From assembly GCF_036324505.1 (NCBI RefSeq), contig NC_086363.1, forward strand, positions 10,014,653 through 10,078,652: a DNA stretch of 64,000 bases, written 5' to 3'. The stretch's first letter is position 1; every line of letters begins with the position of its first letter. The notes under the pieces were generated by a model. That model saw only the letters and a list, made by a program, of their open reading frames with translations, was not told the origin of the DNA and searched no databases. The stretch is from Eleginops maclovinus. Lineage: Eukaryota > Chordata > Actinopteri > Perciformes > Eleginopidae. Shown here piece after piece: positions 1 to 10,383 of the stretch. Made by a program: the position numbers and the translations under genes.

Positions 1-151
1 GTTGAACCTTGGAGGACCATCAAAGCGGTGCTGCGGTGGTTCGAACCTTGGGGGACCATCAAAGCGGTTTGGCTGGTCAAATCTCGGAGGACCATCAAAC
101 CCGTGCTGTGGCTGGTCAAATCTAGGGTTGTTTCCACTGGGAACAGCAGGA
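1..151 (-). CDS. ylpm1: ylpm1 coding exon 5, partial, RFDGPP repeats
   Basis: The acceptor TTTCTGTAG precedes an exon open for 50 codons up to the window edge. It encodes about three and a half copies of a 12-13-residue unit, RFDQPQHGFDGPP / RFDQPNRFDGPP / RFEPPQHRFDGPP / RFN. This corresponds to the RFDGP/RFEG repeats of mammalian YLPM1. The repetition is also visible in the DNA (GGTTTGATGGTCCTCC-like units). Confidence 0.85.
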
Positions 152-3100
152 CTACAGAAATAGCAAGAACGCATTATTATTAACAATTCTTTCTCTTAGA
201 GACATTCACTGATACCCTCACAAAATAAATCCAAGCATATTCTTGATAAACATGGGGACACTTAAATCGTCCGATTAAATTTAATTATCATCAAATTATC
301 TTATTAAACATTTTGGCTGGATTTAACCCCAAAAAAAAAAGCCAATTGCAAGACTATAAAACAAACCTTACTAACCGTGGACCGCTGACACTGTTGTTGC
401 TTGTTGGCTGAACAGCAGTGGGACCTGGGGGTCTGACTCCTATGCCAGCAGGGCAAGCGCCTCTTACAGGGGGTCCAGCAGGTGACTCTGAATGTTGCAT
501 AAAGCCAGTGGGATGTGCCCCTTGAGAGTTGGGACCAACACCAGCTGGGGAATGCTGCAAACCTGGTATTGCGGTGTGCTGCTGCATTTGCAAGTCTTGT
601 CCAGGGTAATGACCAAACTGTCCCATCATCCCACTACTATACTGGCTTGAAGCGAATGGCACCATGGCAGTGAGTGTGGCCACCCTTTCTTGAATGTGGG
701 CATTGGTGGCGTTCATCTGCTCCTGCCACTGCTTCCATTGGCGTTCATAGTCCTGCAGTTGATCTTTGTGGGGATAGGTCTTAAACTGTTCATACCACAG
801 GACGAAGGAGTGATCCCACTCTTGGAATAATGGGGTGAACTGCTGCCGTTGCGTTTCATAGTGCCTGAGCTGCATTTCAGCAGACATTGACTGCAACAAA
901 GGATATTTGGGGTTGAGTTTTTCGGTTAATTATCTTATTGGTACATACAGAATAAAGAAACAACTGAGTCATGACATGTTAGATGTAAACTAATTGGGCT
1001 CCACGATGATCCTGTTTTTCTAACAGAACAGAGTTGTTGGAGTTCCTACATAATATTACCTTCACCTTTCCTTTTCTGTGGAAAATATTCAAAAGGATAG
1101 TAGCTTCAAATAAACCACCATTTACCTACCGCTAGATTTGCAGGTTGCTGAATCAGCTGTTGGTATTTTTCAAGGATCTGCTGAAGCTTTTCGTGTTGTT
1201 GCATGAGAGCCTGGTATTGTAAGCCTGCTCTTTCTTGCTGCACCTTTTGCCACTGCGCAGCTGCAGCCTGTAACTCCTTGAGGCGGGCAGCCTCCTCTGG
1301 GTCGTTAGGAACATCACTCTTTAAACACAAACAAAACAAGATTTGAGTGTATTTATGTAGCTCACAAAGACTATTTGTAACATATCTAAGGGTAGTTTAT
1401 AATGGAAAGGATAGATTAATGAATTTGATTGGCTATGATATGCTAACCACATCCATCAGCAGAATTTTTCAAAGTTATCTTAAAATATTTTTCCTACGGT
1501 TATATCTTTTTTGTATGTATTGCATATGGAGTGTAATGTTACTGCAATTTGAAACATTTACTTGTGTGCATTCATTAGGAAACAGCAAAGGGGACAACTT
1601 CTTTTGCATTTGTACTCCAAACCGGAGTAGAATTGCAAGAAGTGTCGGGAGTGTCCCTTTACCCAAGAAAGGTTTGAATTGTTCCATCTTTTTATCCCTA
1701 AATTATAAAGATGCTTACCTTTGCCTCATCAGGCGGTGGCGGGGGTGCTGGAGGCTCCTCTTTAGGAGGGGGTGGAGGAGGTGCACCTTTTGGTGGTTCT
1801 GATGGAGGAGGAGGAGGAACTGCATGGCCAGAGGGGGGTGGCGGGCCATGACCACCACCCTCTTTCTGATTCTGCTTTGCTTTCTCTTGTTTTAACTTTT
1901 GTAAATTTTGAAGATGCTGTTTGTACCAACGTTGCTGTTGCTCCTGTAAGAAACAAACGCATATGTCACAGAAAGCACACAAGTATCCTTGTTCTCACTT
2001 TGACACAGAAAATATGTGTGGAACTCGCTCAGGATTACATTTTCATATTGTATTTGCAAACCCTGAAACAAACAGTGCCTTCAGATTAATTGTTAGTTAA
2101 GCCCTAAATCATTGGGATGCACTTTAAAACATTCAAATAATGAAATGCTGTTTAATTGCCCATAGTTCCCTTTTATTAAAACTAAAATTAGAGTAAACGA
2201 GTCGAGGCAATGCAAATACTGCAAATCGTAAAGCTTTTCATATTGACCACATTAAATACCATGCTATACTGCTGAATCAAATGTATATGCCAGACAATTG
2301 TTTGTCTGATTAATATTCTGAATCCTTGACGCTAGCTATTTTTTTTTAAATTGTGTTATTTCAAATATCTGAAAAGTAATGTTTTCTGGATCGAGGATTA
2401 TGCATATTCTTTTCATCCAGCCAAACAAAGTACTTTCATTTGTTATACTTTGAGCTTTGACAATTATCTGCTGGTAGTTTCTGATTAGAAAGAACACAAC
2501 ATGTTAAAGTCTAAACAAACATTAAATACATTTAACAACTTGCATCAAATTTGCCAGGCATCCCTCTTGTAATGGCAGGTTTAAATATAAAATAATAAAC
2601 TAGTTGTACTGGTTCTGTCTTTTATTGAATGCAACACAATGAATGTCAAGTGGCCTGCATTTCCATGTAAGTGTTTTTTTCACTGATCTCCCACATTTGA
2701 CAGGTAAAGTATGATGCTAGGATGCAATATATTGATTTATTAGTTTCAACAAGAAATACACATCCTGTCACAGAGTCAACAAATGTAATGTCTACTGCTA
2801 GATAAATGCCACAAGATGACATGTGGACCGACAGCCAACAAATTGGTGGCACATTTCTAGTAATATCAACAGAAACAGTGGCTACAGTGTCTTTAGGCCA
2901 TGAAGTCTGGCACCAAAGTAATGAGATTTTGCAACAAAACATGTTTACAAAAAAACAACAACACAAGGCATTACCTGCAATGGTAGAGATTTGTCGTCCT
3001 CTAGTGTGGGTGGGTCGTTGTTGATGGGCTCTTTTGCTTTGGGAGCACCGATGTTCTCCGGTGGCTCTGGAGGGGGAGGTACCGGTTTGGTGTCGTTGGG

Positions 3101-3535
3101 ATGGGGTTGCGGTGGCAGTGGGGGAGGCTGTGGCTGACCCGGCTGAGGTGCATTGGGACCTCTGGTCGCCTCGTGCTGTTGGTAGTACGATTGAGCTCCA
3201 GCATTGCTGTCTGAATGTCCTGCACCTTCCGGGTGCCACGATGACCCTGAATAACCAACGTTTTGTCCACTACCACTGTAAGCATTGGCATTAGCATTAC
3301 TGCCGTGATGAAGCACTGACTGGAGCTGTTTCTGGTGCAGCATCTGCAGTTGCTGCATCTGCTGGAGGTGTTGCTCCTGGAGGCTGGAGAACATGGAGCC
3401 GGCTGATGAGGCCTCGTAGCCACCGAACCCTGGTGCCACAGGGCCGATGTTTCCGCCACCGGGCTGCTTACTGGGCCCTGGCCCTGCAAAGTTTTGCGAC
3501 TGGGGTGCCCCATAATTACCCCAGGAGGGATACAT
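1..3535 (-). CDS. ylpm1: YLP motif-containing protein 1, 5' half (exons 1-5, cut by window edge)
   Basis: This is the N-terminal part of YLPM1/ZAP3, a large nuclear protein. Family knowledge: it binds protein phosphatase 1 and RNA-associated proteins, and has a C-terminal P-loop kinase-like domain that lies outside this window. Coding exons, in transcript order, are 3535-2975, 1943-1719, 1318-1130, 890-376 and 151-1 (continuing left). All junctions are GT-AG and keep frame (phases 0, 0, 0, 2). Homology is plain at EQHLQQMQQLQMLHQKQLQ, EQQQRWYKQHL, DPEEAARLKELQAAAAQW and MQLRHYE...YPHKDQLQ. The protein is low in complexity (Gln-rich coiled coil, Pro tracts) but clearly alignable. The start MYPSWG matches the family start, has A at -3, and is preceded in frame by a TGA 39 nt upstream. 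Confidence 0.95.
376..890 (-). CDS. ylpm1: ylpm1 coding exon 4
   Basis: It starts SMSAEMQLRHYE after acceptor TTTGTTGCAG and carries the most conserved N-terminal block of the family: FQEWDHSF..LWYEQFKTYPHKDQLQDYERQWKQWQ. A Gly/Pro/Gln-rich linker follows. The donor is best placed at CACG|GTTAGT, phase 2, which joins in frame to the next exon. The length is 515 nt. Confidence 0.88.
1130..1318 (-). CDS. ylpm1: ylpm1 coding exon 3
   Basis: It has 63 codons, SDVPNDPEEAARLKELQAAAA... to QQPANLA. This is the conserved Gln/Ala coiled-coil block of YLPM1. The acceptor is TTTAAAG|AGTGAT. The donor GCG|GTAGGT keeps phase 0. A second GT 4 nt further on would shift the frame, so it is rejected. Confidence 0.9.
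1319..1718 (-). other. ylpm1: ylpm1 intron 2
   Basis: This 400-nt intron is AT-rich with GT-AG ends. I see no repeat or internal gene in it. Confidence 0.85.
1719..1943 (-). CDS. ylpm1: ylpm1 coding exon 2
   Basis: It has 75 codons, phase 0 at both ends. It begins EQQQRWYKQHLQNLQKLKQ after acceptor TTTCTTACAG, matching the family's QEQQQ-YWYRQHL segment. Proline runs follow (GPPPPSG, VPPPPPSEPP, APPPPPPKEE, PPAPPPPPDEAK), then donor AAG|GTAAGC. Confidence 0.92.
1944..2974 (-). other. ylpm1: ylpm1 intron 1
   Basis: This is a 1,031-nt AT-rich intron with a canonical donor (GTAATG) and acceptor (TTCTTACAG). Nothing else is recognisable inside it. Confidence 0.85.
2975..3535 (-). CDS. ylpm1: ylpm1 coding exon 1
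   Basis: It encodes residues 1-187. The start is MYPSWGNYG, followed by a Gln-rich helix (EQHLQQMQQLQMLHQKQLQ, about residues 53-72) and a Pro-rich stretch (QPPPLPPQPHP, then PPPPEPPE). It ends ...SLPLQ at the donor CAG|GTAATG, phase 0. An in-frame TGA lies in the 60 nt before the ATG. Compared with human YLPM1, the long Pro/Ser region of exon 1 is much shorter here. Confidence 0.93.
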
Positions 3536-3860
3536 TGTTTTGAGTCGTGGCGATGAACACGGCCTTTGTGCTCACACACAGCAGGTCCTCAGTGTCTAAA
3601 AAAAAGCTAACCTACCTGGTAAAAAACGTTTCATTTTATTTTCTCGACGACCCTAGGCTGCATTAAACACAATGTGTACACGCCAGCGCTGTAGCAAGAA
3701 AAACTATATGATTTAGAAAAAGTAATAAGCACGTCTATATTTGTGAATTAAGTTACAAAACCGTTGAGCCGCGGTTGATGCTACACGAGATGCTACAGCG
3801 CACTCACTGATGACGGAAATACGTCACATGTCATCAGAAAACAACTTCCGGTAGTGCTCC
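3536..3860 (-). promoter_or_regulatory. ylpm1: ylpm1 5'UTR and probable TATA-less promoter
   Basis: The first 60 nt upstream of the ATG contain an in-frame stop and form 5'UTR. Further out (3810-3851), a dense patch holds an ETS site (ACTTCCGG, 3844-3851) and CRE-type half sites (TGACGG and TACGTCAC). These motifs are typical of housekeeping promoters. No TATA box is placed correctly. The transcription start is inferred, not seen. Confidence 0.55.
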
Positions 3861-3861
3861 A

Positions 3862-6800
3862 AATATACAATGAAATGTTGTCAAATGTTCGATGGACTTA
3901 ACATTATGGAAAATGTAAACAACACATATCGTTTTGCTAAAATAATCAGCGTGTTTCTTAAATGAAATAACATTAAAATGACTTTTTTTTTTAATTTCCG
4001 CTCAAAAATAGAAAAAAAGGATGAATTATGTTTTATATTTATAATAATTTATAGTTGTGATCATTGTATACTATTAGTCAAACGAATTCTTCTTAGTATA
4101 CACAACTTGGTGTTCTCGTCTGCACAAGCCTATTGTGCTTTTACCACAAGAGGGAGACATTTTCAAAGACATTTCTTCTCAGCAAGGAACATTTGGCTAT
4201 AAAAAAAACCCCAGTAAAGGTCCATACTTCCTGTGAAACAACTTAGAAATAATATATATAACTTTATTTGTTTATTGGAATTTACTACTGTTGAAAATAA
4301 TTTAATGGTAATGCCAGACTTATATTGAAAGTAAATAACGTGATTTCAACAATGTAACTACTCTGAAGAGAATACATTCATTATGAAAAATAGTGAAAAC
4401 ATCATTACAATTATTTTAGGCCTACAGCATGCATATGAATACGATATTACAATCTCCAGTAGTTTGTTGTCAGAGACCAACTGTGTGAGTTCAGACTGTG
4501 TTTAGCAACAGGGAGGGTAGGGTGGGAGGGCATGCAGTGGGAGGTAAAAGACCAGTAACTTTAGGTTGCCCTTGAGGTCTGATACACATAAGAGTATTTT
4601 TTTCTTAAGATCACCAGTAAATCTGTATAAATTTTGACCAGAACCACTTAAAAAGAATCGTTAAAGCGGATTAATCAAGCCCGTCCTGTTTAATGTCTCC
4701 CGTTAATTAGTTTGTCAGCAGTGTTTTAATATCGCCTAATGACTTCATATTTCACTGATGACATTAAAGGGGTGTTAAAAGAGGGGAAATGGCCCATTCA
4801 GGATTCAGTTCTTTCGCTTAAGACGCCCTCGATGAATAAGACAAGGTCACGGAGGCCTAGCCTTTAGGGAGAGATACATTATCAGGGGATGAGGCTGGGA
4901 GAAATCCCATAGAGGAAGCTCTCTCCCCTCTAAAACAGCATGACGGGCACAATGTGATACAGTTCTGTCTTAGAACAATACACTGCACAGGGAATTCATG
5001 ATACAGCTTATGGCAGCCACGCTGTATAGGATGGCAGGATAGCCCCACAATGTACAATAACACTGATACTGGGACTAATGCATGGTGCTTTTTTGAGAGA
5101 AGAGGGCTGATTGTTATACTGTTCATTTGTGTAGTGAATTAATAACAATACAATTTCAAGTGTATCTTGAATGCTTTAGAAGTGAGCCCTTTTCAATCCT
5201 CATCAGCACTTTCTGAAGCTTTCTAAGCAAGAACAAAGAAATCAGAAATCGTAAAGTTGTAGCTCACAGTATTGAGGACACTGCATTTTCTCTGTGATGA
5301 AAATCCTATGTTAAACAAAATGCTCAATGGAGGCTAATGGATCCCGAACAAGTCCATGCACTGCTTCCAAAATGCTTTGTTTGACAAATCAATTTTCCCA
5401 TAACCCGGTGAGGAGAAAAGTGATGCGGATTGATCGCCCCCCCTGACTTTGTTTCCAGAATATTGTTTGATGGCTGGATAGATTAATTGGTATGACATTT
5501 GAAAGCCTTCTCTTGACTGTCAGCATCCAAGCCTCCATACGCCAATCGAATCTCGGTCTAATTGTCTCCTCTATAATACCTCACTTCACAAATTAGAGAC
5601 GGTGCCTCTACAAACTATTACCAATGTAAGACCCAAACAAAATCACATAGCTCAATCAGACACTGGTTTGAATAGAGGGTGATTCTGGGCTGATAAGATA
5701 GAGCGCATTAAAGGGCATCACCCGAAACTGCTGAGCCAGCACATCTTCCTCTCTGTACAGTAGATCTGAAATATACAAAGTCAATCTAAACTCGTTAATA
5801 TCCAGGGGTTCATTCTATTTTAATCTTAGTTATGAGCCTAATATAAATAAGGACAATTACAGTGAGGAACACAAATGGAAAAATCTAAATCAATGACCTT
5901 CAAATGCTGGTTATGTATGTCATGTCTAACATGTAGTTATCAGGTTTGGTATTAAGATGTGTGATTGTTTTTCTATGTAACATTGTTGCTAAGAATATAA
6001 TCAACAGTCTTCTAAATACTGGAGCCTCTTCACATGAAACACCTTCACATAAAAAGATAAAAATGCAAAGGTGTATATAATAACATTTACAATAGCCGAG
6101 TTTCATTTAGCTGCTTCAGGATCAGGGTCCTGGTACATGCTGGCTCACTGTCACACTGTCATGGCTTACTGGTACACTTTAATAAAACAGAGCCAAAGTT
6201 ATTGTTTTGAACATCATCTTTTCTACAATCATTAGAAGGACTGGGCTTTACGACAATATATTGTACTTGTTAGACAACAAAGAGATTGTTCATATTTTCC
6301 ATTACCTGAAGAATATTCTTATAATATCTTTATTTTTTAAGTACTGAATTAAGTGGATTAGAGAGAAACAGATTTATTAGTGCAGTTGTTTTACCTATAA
6401 AGCGTTTTGAGATAAATGTCACAAATAACATTTTGTGATCTCCAAGAATAACAATGCAATATAATACACTGCATGCAGCACATGATAGTCAGCATTAGCT
6501 GAATAGCAGCATTCTCTACTCCTATAAAATAGGAAAGACAAATGGTGTGTCCATTGCGGCATAACAAATTGTTTATGTTTTTTCTTGCATTTTAATGTAT
6601 ATTGTGTGGCCCCTGGTTCTAAGTTAGACGATGACAGCTAACTCTAATGGTGATTTAGCAAATAAGGAAAGAAAATAAAACACATAATATAGTTTTAGTT
6701 TCTCAGTTGTTATTTGTAAATGTATTTTGAATAGAGTTAGACACATTAAATCTATAAAGATATAATTTTGTACCACCATGGTGTTAATATTAAAAGCACA

Positions 6801-6930
6801 TTAGTTTTGGTATAAAAGAACAATGGCATAGTTTGGTATGAACAACTAAAAAGGTAATAATTTATAAGCCTATAGTTTTTATGTTTCCTGAATAAAAAGG
6901 ACCACATTTCACTGAATCAAATAGGAACCC
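3862..6930. other. Intergenic DNA, no gene seen
   Basis: This is AT-rich single-copy-looking sequence. A CTCF-like motif (CCACAAGAGGGAGA) is at 4144-4157. Short ORFs here have no recognisable protein features. No TE ends were found. Confidence 0.6.
4144..4157 (+). promoter_or_regulatory. CTCF-like motif
   Basis: CCACAAGAGGGAGA matches 12 of 14 positions of the CCACNAGRKGGCRS core. It sits about 300 bp upstream of the ylpm1 promoter, between it and the esrrb domain. A single motif match is weak evidence of binding. Confidence 0.25.
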
Positions 6931-6939
6931 AGTTATAAG

Positions 6940-7420
6940 CCCGCCACAATTCATCACTATTTATTTATCATTCACAATGACTAATTGCCTGACTTGACTT
7001 CAATTTTGTGGGCTGGGCTCCTCACAGAGCAAGCTGCTCGGCTGCCCACCTCCCTATCACCCCAACACACCCACTTGCCTTTGAAAAACTGTAATTGAAT
7101 GAGTTTATGTCGTCAAATTGATTAATCATATTAATTTGTACTTATTAGTGGGATGGTTGAAAGACATGACAATTAGATTAATGAAATTAGTTAATTCTTC
7201 CTACCCACACCATACTCCCAACTATAACGAACCACAAAAAAGAAAAGAAAAAAGCATAGAAAGGGAGACTGTTATGACAAAATTGGCAATCAAGATTTGG
7301 CTGCTAATTGAATGTCTGCTTTTATTAATGACGAGGTTCACAAAAAGACCTTGAGAAAGGAATATTAATTGATTAATCAAAGTGCTTCAAATTAAAGGGG
7401 GAGTATACAAAGCACATTTC
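6940..7420. promoter_or_regulatory. Candidate homeodomain-rich enhancer block
   Basis: This high-complexity non-coding block is dense in TAAT/ATTA cores. The 10-bp palindrome TGATTAATCA occurs exactly twice (7119-7128 and 7370-7379). It has the look of a vertebrate conserved non-coding element near a developmental regulator. Conservation itself could not be tested. Confidence 0.3.
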
Positions 7421-7924
7421 TCTCACATTTGATTTTCAAGAATGCTGCAGCATTTTTCACAGGATGCAAAAATAAACAATGAACTGCTAACTGACAGCTT
7501 CCCGTAAATCCTACAATTTCTTGTTGACTGAAATATTTGTGAAATATATTCTGAAGTTTTCACTGTGAATATTAAAATAAAATTAATACAAAGTTATTTT
7601 CAGTATATTCATTTTGTAACATAATACTATATTTTCACACACATCATTTGTACATTAATGTCTCATTTACATTACTGTGGAGGAAATATTGTGTCATTAT
7701 TTGTCAGTACAATATGCTGACATGATGAAGAGGCTTCACTGTAATAAAACCAGACTGAGGTTCTCCAGACTACACAGGGAAGCTGCATGTTGTCTGACCA
7801 CAGATCAGTTCTGCAGGGAGCCACATGTCCCAGTGGGACCACAGCCCTACATCCATCATGCCTGTTTGCCTATTGTGGAACAACAAAATCCACATAAATA
7901 TATGTAAATATAAGTAAACAGAGC

Positions 7925-8170
7925 GTGAGATCCCTAGAGTCGATAGACTGCTTTGAATTTCATTACGCAACAAGCTGTCCGGCGGTTATAAACGACGCTC
8001 ATGATAAAGAAGGATTGTTCGATATGATAAAGATGAAATGTAATAGTTTGTGCCACCATGAATCTGATTGTAACGTCCAAACTATTAGAAAGGCAGATAA
8101 AAGCATTTATGACTATTTGCTTTGTGTCATAAATGGAAGTGGGCTGTTTGATTAATACGAGCAGCTGGCT
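7925..8170. promoter_or_regulatory. Candidate GATA-motif regulatory block
   Basis: The 9-mer TGATAAAGA occurs twice 23 bp apart (8002-8010 and 8025-8033), with a further AGATAA at 8095-8100. The stretch has few repeats. A 76-codon ORF crosses it but has no recognisable domain, and I do not call it a gene. Confidence 0.25.
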
Positions 8171-9550
8171 GGCTCCAGGTTCAACAGTGTTGTTGCATAT
8201 AACTTACAGAGGCAGTAATGGGCTGGTTTATATACTAAAATGTGAGCTGTCACACACCTGAGATAAGCAGAAATATGACTAACATCGTTGTGCATTTACA
8301 AAGTATAGGGTTGGATATGCATGCTGTGTAAATGCAGATGAGTAATGCTTTTGTTTTTGCTGAAAAAATATTCACTCAGATGGGGAGATGCTATCTGCTC
8401 ATGTGGTGTATACAAAAGTGTAAAATAGGTTGGTTCCAACATTCAAAAACATATTAATCTTGTTCATATGCTGCAGGAATGAATTACACCACGCTTATCC
8501 CTTTCAATGGAAGTATGGGGTCCGTATTTTATTTCTCACCACTAACTTATACTAAATTCATTGGATTTCTTCTAAACAGGCAAACAAAAAGGAACTGCAT
8601 TCATTTAACAAATTAAATCTGTTAAAAAAATGTAATCCTTCAGATAAATGAAGATGAGTTATCGATGAATCTAAATCGATGAATCAAATAAATTGAAGTT
8701 TGATTAACAGTATCCTTATATTAAGAATTTTCTGAACAGGATGCATATGTGCTTCAGCCTCTTTGAACTGGGCAAGGGTAATCTGCACTCTGGACATCCA
8801 TGGGATCAGGATGCTGTTATTGGATGCTCATTTGCCAATACCTGCCTGCAACTCCAGATCCCTAATGGCCCCAATTCACCCTCGAGTGACCACTCATCTT
8901 TGGACCAAACCCCTATACATTTCACAATCCTGACGTCCCGCTGACAGGGTCCAAACCTCTCTGTTGCCAGATGTATTGACAGCCATCAATGTTAGACTTG
9001 ATCAAATGCTACCGCACCAGTCAGAGGCCATCAATGGTCAAGGCATCCTCATCGGCAGGATCTATCGTCTCTGTTTACACAGTCCATCCTCTTTAAACTG
9101 TGCTATTGATCTTGGCCTAGGTCACGGAGGTCTGGCATCAAGGTAGTGGAGAGGTGGAGGGGTGGTGGATGGGAGAGTAAGGACAGAGCAGGAGGAAAAT
9201 AAGGACACAGAGAAAGAGGTTTCCCCTGGGTGTCTCCTGTGCCAGTTTTTTCTTATTTAGCATTTGACCCTGCTCTTGGCTTTACTGCTCAATGCGGCTG
9301 CCTTATTTTCAGCATATAGTCAATGGCTGCCAATATTTAGAATGAAGACTTGTCAGTGCTCTTCTACAAAAGCTTAAAAATACTCTACACAAATAGACTT
9401 GATGTATCTGAGGTCAAAGGTTTCATTTCATTTCCCTCCAAACTCCTATTCTGTATTGTTGTCAGGTAAATATCTGAGTGAAAGACAATATCAGATACAA
9501 GATATATTGCTTTTCACAGTGTGACAGGTGCTGTGTACACTTACTGCTCA
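8171..9550. other. Intergenic DNA, nothing recognised
   Basis: I see no exon, RNA gene or TE end here. A DR1-like nuclear-receptor motif (AGGTCAAAGG) at 9411-9420 is a weak single match. Confidence 0.5.
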
Positions 9551-9559
9551 GTTATGGGC

Positions 9560-9800
9560 ATTTGTCGTGGTCGCCTGTTGCTGTCATTATTTTACTGCTC
9601 CGCCGCGCTCCAGTCCATTAGCAACACCGCTGCCAGAGAGAGCCGATAAACCATCTGGCCAGGCTCCTGAAACAGATAGCAGCCTCTTAATGGAGTGAAA
9701 AAGTAAAAGCAATTAATGTCACATTAGCACATCACTAATAAGGCCTGCCCTACAGAATGCTGCGGAGAGAATAATCGGTTGGTTCAGAACGAGATGCATC
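9560..9800. promoter_or_regulatory. Candidate non-coding conserved-type block
   Basis: This is mixed-composition, repeat-free sequence including AGCAATTAATGTCACATTAG. Its texture is like fish conserved non-coding elements. There is no ORF of note. The call is inferred from appearance only. Confidence 0.2.
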
Positions 9801-10068
9801 CCAAAAACCTGTCACTGTTAGCACTGGAACGGACTCATGAGCAAGGCCATGATAGAAAAAGTAATTCCACAAACAAATTAAACACTTTAAGGTGAGCTGA
9901 TCCCACAATTGAAACAATGTAAACAATATTATTTAAAATTAAGATGTACTTATTTTGGCCACTTTGGGGCTGTGCAAAAAGCACTTATCTGATCTCTTCA
10001 TAAAGCTGGGGCTGATCCAATGGTTGCAAAAAGTAGTTTGATTGTATAGAAGTCTATGAAAAAATGAT

Positions 10069-10378
10069 TGTGGCAGCGGGGTGTGGTTAGGGTGCCGGCT
10101 ACTGGAGTGGCAGGAGTGGCTCAGCCGGAGGCCAGACAGCTGATCAGAATCAGGTAATGAGGGGCGGATTAAAATCATGGTCGTAACCTGGTTCTGGGCT
10201 CTTTTGCAGTAGACGGGGGCCTGAGTGAGGACTGTTTCCCCTCGCCCGCAGGACGAGAGCCACTAACCGCCAGTACCATCGTTAAAGTACTGTTCCAGAA
10301 TAAAGATTTCATTTTGTTTCAAAGTACCGAGTGGTCCTTCCATCATTGGGAATGTAGGTGTGAGACCGAAAGCTCACA
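10069..10378 (+). mobile_element. Solo LTR of an LTR retrotransposon
   Basis: A 310-bp element begins TGTGGCAGCG and ends AGCTCACA (TG...CA ends). It is flanked by perfect 5-bp direct repeats ATGAT (10064-10068 and 10379-10383), the target duplication typical of LTR elements. A polyadenylation signal AATAAA lies at 10299-10304, about 75 bp before the 3' end, which orients the LTR on the plus strand. No gag/pol ORF, primer-binding site or second LTR is present next to it. It is therefore a solo LTR left by LTR-LTR recombination. It resembles Gypsy-type fish LTRs, but the family is an inference. Confidence 0.8.
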
Positions 10379-10383
10379 ATGAT

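Noticed and set aside
1125..1126. Alternative donor of ylpm1 exon 3, 4 nt downstream of the chosen one
   Set aside because: It would shift the frame into exon 4, whose homology requires phase 0.
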